DNA of 64,000 nucleotides from contig DEYL01000056.1 in the NCBI GenBank assembly GCA_002364535.1, positions 1 to 64,000 on the forward strand, given 5' to 3'. The position numbers and the translations under genes are program-made. The notes under the pieces were generated by a model, which ran no database searches, was not told the origin of the DNA, and saw only the letters and a program-made list of their open reading frames with translations. Source of the DNA: Flavobacteriaceae bacterium UBA3159 (lineage in GTDB: Bacteria > Bacteroidota > Bacteroidia > Flavobacteriales > Flavobacteriaceae). Shown here piece by piece: positions 62,939 to 64,000 of the stretch. How positions within the stretch are numbered: the stretch's first letter is position 1; each line of letters opens with the position of its first letter.

Positions 62939-63544
62939 TTATTCTGCTTCCAAACTCATATGAAATAACAGGGTAGGCTTGACAATGACACTGGCCTTGG
63001 TATGAATGTCCAGGACGATATTCATATAATTATCTGTGAGTTCCTTCAGCATAACAAAACTTCCCTTATAATTCTGTTCTTCAAAAGTTACTGTGTTGGC
63101 CAGACAATGGCCCTTATCATGAAACTCCCGATAAGAGTTTTTATTGGAGTTGGGGGAATAGGTGGCCTTGTTTTCCATCCAGTTGGTATATTCCCCACTG
63201 GTTATTTTGGCCCCCCATCTCCTAGAATTTAGATAGTCAAGATTGGGTTGTACATTACTTACGATGGGCGGGTGCTGTTCGTAGGCTACTGATCCCTAAT
63301 GATTTTTAGGATCAGGCGTAAAGGCAATACTGGTCATGTTGTAAATGTTATTCAAGGTGATTCCTATGCCTTTTTAACGGGTTCTGGACTCAATGAGTTG
63401 ATTAGCACCATTAATCAATCTACTTAAAGCTATAGAATAGCTTACAACAAAATTACCAAAAAAGAACAGGCATCTACTGGTTTCCTCAGCCACAACTTGC
63501 AAAATCTGGGAACCAAAAATGAAGCCACTTCGGCAAGGGTAGGA
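62939..63544 (-). pseudogene. Decayed gene of unknown function with two in-frame stops
   Basis: One minus-strand frame reads as continuous protein text from about 63544 to a TAA-type end at 62939, but is broken by TAA at 63374-63376 and TAG at 63296-63298. Upstream of the first stop: GFIFGSQILQVVAEETSR, NFVVSYSIALSRLINGANQ, LIESRTR. Between them: KGIGITLNNIYNMTSIAFT. After them: GSVAYEQHPPIVSNVQPNLD, YLNSRRWGAKITSGEYTNWM, ENKATYSPNSNKNSYREFHD and HMSLEAE. The flow of sense across the stops shows a former gene of at least 200 codons; its original start is lost. I do not recognise the family. It lies between tmRNA and kdsA. Confidence 0.6.
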
Positions 63545-63784
63545 TCATAGCTGTCGTTAGACTTATGCATATAATAATATATATTATAATTAAGCTTATT
63601 GAACCAGTGTTGCACAAAAATAAGGGAATATACCAACGAGAAAAGGAAAGAGAATATCAGTAGATCTTTATTATAAAAAGATTTAAGAGATATAAATTTA
63701 ATCGTTTAAATGCTTGGGGGCTCACCGACCCCTAAACATCAGTGGGTATAGGGGATCAAAAAAAATATTCAAGTAAGAATTTTA

Positions 63785-64000
63785 CTACATGCTTTCAGTC
63801 ATAAAAGTCCTCAAACGGGATAAACGGGTCAAAAGTCCATCCAAATGCTGCAGGTCTAGCATATTGGCCCCGTCACTTTTGGCTGAAGAAGGGTCAAAAT
63901 GGGTTTCCAGAAAAATGCCGTCAACTCCCGTAACGATCCCGGCACGGGCAATGGTGTCAATACTTTCGGGTCTTCCTCCGGTCAACCCGCTGCTTTGGTT
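63785..64000 (-). CDS. kdsA: KDO-8-phosphate synthase, C-terminal part (cut by window edge)
   Basis: The last 71 residues are visible: NQSSGLTGGRPESIDTIARA, GIVTGVDGIFLETHFDP, then SSAKSDGANMLDLQHLDGLL and a short tail. These are the KdsA C-terminal landmarks (GGRPE, GVDGIF.ETH, AKSDGANM). The rest lies beyond the right edge, with no start in the window. The enzyme condenses phosphoenolpyruvate and arabinose-5-phosphate to KDO-8-phosphate for lipopolysaccharide. A core gene, so it probably marks the chromosomal flank of the accessory region. Confidence 0.95.
   Translation of the reverse strand, partial: NQSSGLTGGRPESIDTIARAGIVTGVDGIFLETHFDPSSAKSDGANMLDLQHLDGLLTRLSRLRTFMTESM

Noticed and set aside
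63442..63636. 64-codon minus-strand open frame next to kdsA
   Set aside because: It runs in another frame over the front of the decayed gene at 62939-63544, and its start is Tyr/Asn-rich noise from AT-rich DNA; only the other frame gives continuous protein-like sense.
1..64000. CRISPR arrays, insertion sequences and long direct repeats
   Set aside because: No regularly spaced repeats, transposase genes or terminal inverted repeats were seen on reading the window.

Overview
The window comes from a member of the Bacteroidota, most likely a marine Flavobacteriaceae. Support for this comes from SusC/SusD outer-membrane pairs, many lipoprotein signal peptides, AT-rich spacers with few Shine-Dalgarno motifs, TAnnTTTG-type promoter elements, and a tmRNA whose tag reads GENNYALAA. 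Most of the window is one large carbohydrate (uronate) utilization region followed by a second, oxidation-type sugar cassette.

Layout. 1-4.0 kb: the 3' part of a SusC gene with its SusD, closed by a terminator; this is the tail of a neighbouring locus. 4.2-9.9 kb: a small DUF285 lipoprotein, then minus-strand genes for a heparinase II/III-type lyase, a small conserved protein, a GntP permease and a glycerate kinase. 9.9-10.2 kb: a divergent control region with two palindromic operator-like sites. 10.2-23.5 kb: the core polysaccharide utilization locus (SusC, SusD, two heparinase II/III-type lyases, a BNR_4 propeller protein resembling ulvan-lyase folds, a GH105 unsaturated uronyl hydrolase and a PhoD-like phosphoesterase). 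23.5-24.6 kb: a LacI-type regulator. 24.8-38.0 kb: a tight 13-gene operon for uronate uptake and catabolism (MFS porter, Gfo/Idh/MocA oxidoreductase, SDR, UxuA, UxaC, TRAP DctPQM, DUF4861, KdgK, KdgA, KduI, KduD). Its promoter carries a third copy of the same operator-like sequence. The lyases and GH105 would release unsaturated uronate. KduI and KduD would convert it, and UxaC, an SDR and UxuA would convert saturated glucuronate, both into 2-keto-3-deoxygluconate. KdgK and KdgA would then give pyruvate and glyceraldehyde-3-phosphate. No sulfatase, rhamnosidase or rhamnose pathway gene is in the window, so the polymer is best described only as glucuronate-containing.

38.2-41.2 kb: lipoprotein aldose 1-epimerase and GH2 on the minus strand. 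41.4-52.0 kb: a plus-strand cassette with two DUF1080 (3-keto-glycoside-type) proteins, two exported Gfo/Idh/MocA proteins, a Kazal lipoprotein, a PSCyt/PSD1 c-type cytochrome protein, a Tat-exported DUF1501 protein and a DUF2231-cytochrome-LRR fusion. I read this as a candidate periplasmic oxidative glycan-cleavage system coupled to c-type haem. It is the most interesting part of the window.

52-64 kb: DoxX with an unannotated reading frame directly behind its stop, a YpdA-like reductase, an overlapping sialidase-like plus propeller/helical-domain pair, a serine beta-lactamase-fold protein, GH92, overlapping antisense lipoprotein reading frames, tmRNA (ssrA) with promoter and terminator, a decayed gene with two in-frame stops, and the C-terminus of KdsA running off the right edge. 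The left and right edges both cut genes. No CRISPR array, insertion sequence or tRNA gene was seen.
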